Shown here in pieces: positions 4,945-5,881 of a stretch of 5,881 bases of DNA (position 1 is the stretch's first letter; the number at the start of each line of letters is the position of its first letter). Origin of the DNA: Nocardioides sp. (lineage in GTDB: Bacteria; Actinomycetota; Actinomycetes; Propionibacteriales; Nocardioidaceae); NCBI GenBank assembly GCA_029264225.1, contig JARICB010000442.1, positions 1-5,881 of the forward strand. The letters are read 5' to 3'. Position numbers and translations under genes: made by a program. The notes under the pieces were generated by a model that saw only the letters and a list, made by a program, of their open reading frames with translations, was not told the DNA's origin and did not search any database.

Positions 4945-5881
4945 TCACTCTCCGGCGATGAACTTCTCCAGCGCGATGCGGCCGAGGTCGTCGGGCATCT
5001 GCACGGGCGGCGACTTCATCAGGTAGGTCGAGGCGGGGATGATCGGGCCACCCACGCCGCGGTCCATGGCGATCTTGGCGGCGCGTACGGCGTCGATGAT
5101 GATGCCGGCCGAGTTGGGCGAGTCCCAGACCTCGAGCTTGTACTCCAAGTTGATGGGCGCGTCACCGAAGGCCCGACCCTCAAGGCGGACGTAGGCCCAC
5201 TTGCGGTCGTCGAGCCAGGCGACGTAGTCCGACGGTCCGATGTGGACGTTGCGGCTGTCGGTCGTGCCAGCAAGCTCACCGGAGAGGTTGGAGGTCACGG
5301 CCTGGGTCTTGGAGACCTTCTTGGACTCCAGACGCTCGCGCTCGAGCATGTTCTTGAAGTCCATGTTGCCGCCCACGTTGAGCTGGTAGGTGCGATCCAG
5401 CGTGACACCGCGGTCTTCGAACAACTTGGCCATCACCCGGTGGGTGATCGTGGCGCCCACCTGGGACTTGATGTCGTCACCGACGATCGGGACCCCAGCG
5501 TCCTCGAACTTCTTGGCCCATACGGGGTCGGAGGCGATGAAGACGGGCAGCGCGTTGACGAATCCACAGCCGGCGTCGATGGCGCACTGGGCGTAGAACT
5601 TGTCTGCCTCTTCTGAGCCGACCGGGAGGTAGGAAACGACCACGTCGACCTGGGCGTCCTTCAGGGCCGCCACCACGTCGACCGCCTCGGCGGGGGACTC
5701 ATCGATGGTCATGCGGTAGTACTTGCCGAGCCCGTCGAGCGTCGGGCCACGCAGCACCTCGACACCGAGGGTCGGTACGTCGCAGATCTTGATGGTGTTG
5801 TTCTCCGAGGCGTTGATGGCCTCCGACAGGTCCTTGCCGACCTTCTTGTCGTCGACGTCGAACGCGGTCGCGAAGGTCACG
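4945..5881 (-). CDS. ino1: Inositol-3-phosphate synthase (Ino1), 5' end outside the window
   Basis: NAD-dependent conversion of glucose 6-phosphate to 1D-myo-inositol 3-phosphate in the cytoplasm, the first step to inositol for phosphatidylinositol and, in Actinobacteria, mycothiol. The visible 311 codons read like the actinobacterial enzyme throughout: [17 protein letters not shown] (6-22 of the visible part), SENNTIKI (25-32), [12 protein letters not shown] (44-55), [20 protein letters not shown] (84-103), [18 protein letters not shown] (131-148), [20 protein letters not shown] (167-186), [18 protein letters not shown] (223-240) and [14 protein letters not shown] (246-259). The GTG at 5880 is not the start: it is an internal Val in the strand before AFDVD. 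About 50-60 residues with the NAD-binding GxGxxG-type loop are missing at the window end, since family members are about 360 residues. The reading frame is intact, and two hairpins follow the stop. Confidence 0.96.
   Translation of the reverse strand, partial: VTFATAFDVDDKKVGKDLSEAINASENNTIKICDVPTLGVEVLRGPTLDGLGKYYRMTIDESPAEAVDVVAALKDAQVDVVVSYLPVGSEEADKFYAQCAIDAGCGFVNALPVFIASDPVWAKKFEDAGVPIVGDDIKSQVGATITHRVMAKLFEDRGVTLDRTYQLNVGGNMDFKNMLERERLESKKVSKTQAVTSNLSGELAGTTDSRNVHIGPSDYVAWLDDRKWAYVRLEGRAFGDAPINLEYKLEVWDSPNSAGIIIDAVRAAKIAMDRGVGGPIIPASTYLMKSPPVQMPDDLGRIALEKFIAGE

Noticed and set aside
5878..5880. GTG at the right edge as the start of ino1
   Set aside because: The codon aligns with an internal valine in the strand before AFDVD of actinobacterial Ino1, and a protein starting here would lack the N-terminal NAD-binding loop.
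1..5881. CRISPR array, tRNA/rRNA gene, insertion sequence or defence system
   Set aside because: I saw no regularly spaced repeats, tRNA-like cloverleaf, transposase motif or terminal repeats with target duplications. The visible genes are housekeeping or conserved envelope genes with uniform composition.

Overview
The window looks like a housekeeping segment of a high-GC actinobacterial chromosome, and the protein sequences suggest a Nocardioides-like or other Propionibacteriales organism. The reasons are the strong G/C preference at third codon positions, the gene order murJ / DUF6049-type membrane protein / CCA tRNA nucleotidyltransferase (the order known from the origin-proximal region of many Actinobacteria, e.g. 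around Rv3907c-Rv3910 in Mycobacterium tuberculosis), and an actinobacterial-type inositol-3-phosphate synthase.

Layout. Bases 1-430 (minus) are the first 143 codons of the lipid II flippase gene murJ, cut by the window start. It overlaps by 8 bases the end of a large minus-strand gene (423-2684) for a secreted, C-terminally anchored envelope protein of the DUF6049 type. An 89-base divergent intergenic region (2685-2773) holds two back-to-back -10 elements and a short perfect inverted repeat. The CCA-adding enzyme gene (2774-4228, plus) and a small SRPBCC-fold protein gene (4342-4812, plus) follow. The plus-strand SRPBCC gene converges on the minus-strand ino1 gene (4945 to window end, 5' end missing). 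The 132 bases between them hold a very strong 74-base inverted repeat and a second hairpin just after the ino1 stop.

How the genes work together. MurJ and the DUF6049 protein are one translationally coupled unit, so the latter probably serves the cell envelope. The CCA enzyme matures tRNA 3' ends and is unrelated in function, but its promoter lies back to back with that of the envelope unit. Ino1 makes the inositol phosphate used for phosphatidylinositol and mycothiol. The SRPBCC protein has no assigned job.

Three genes show a TAGAKT -10 element placed 6-8 bases before the start codon, which points to leaderless mRNAs. I found no mobile element, CRISPR array, tRNA or rRNA gene, and no convincing sign of an undescribed defence or other multi-gene system. 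The items most worth a second look are the leaderless promoter set, the long convergent hairpin, and the uncharacterised DUF6049 and SRPBCC proteins.
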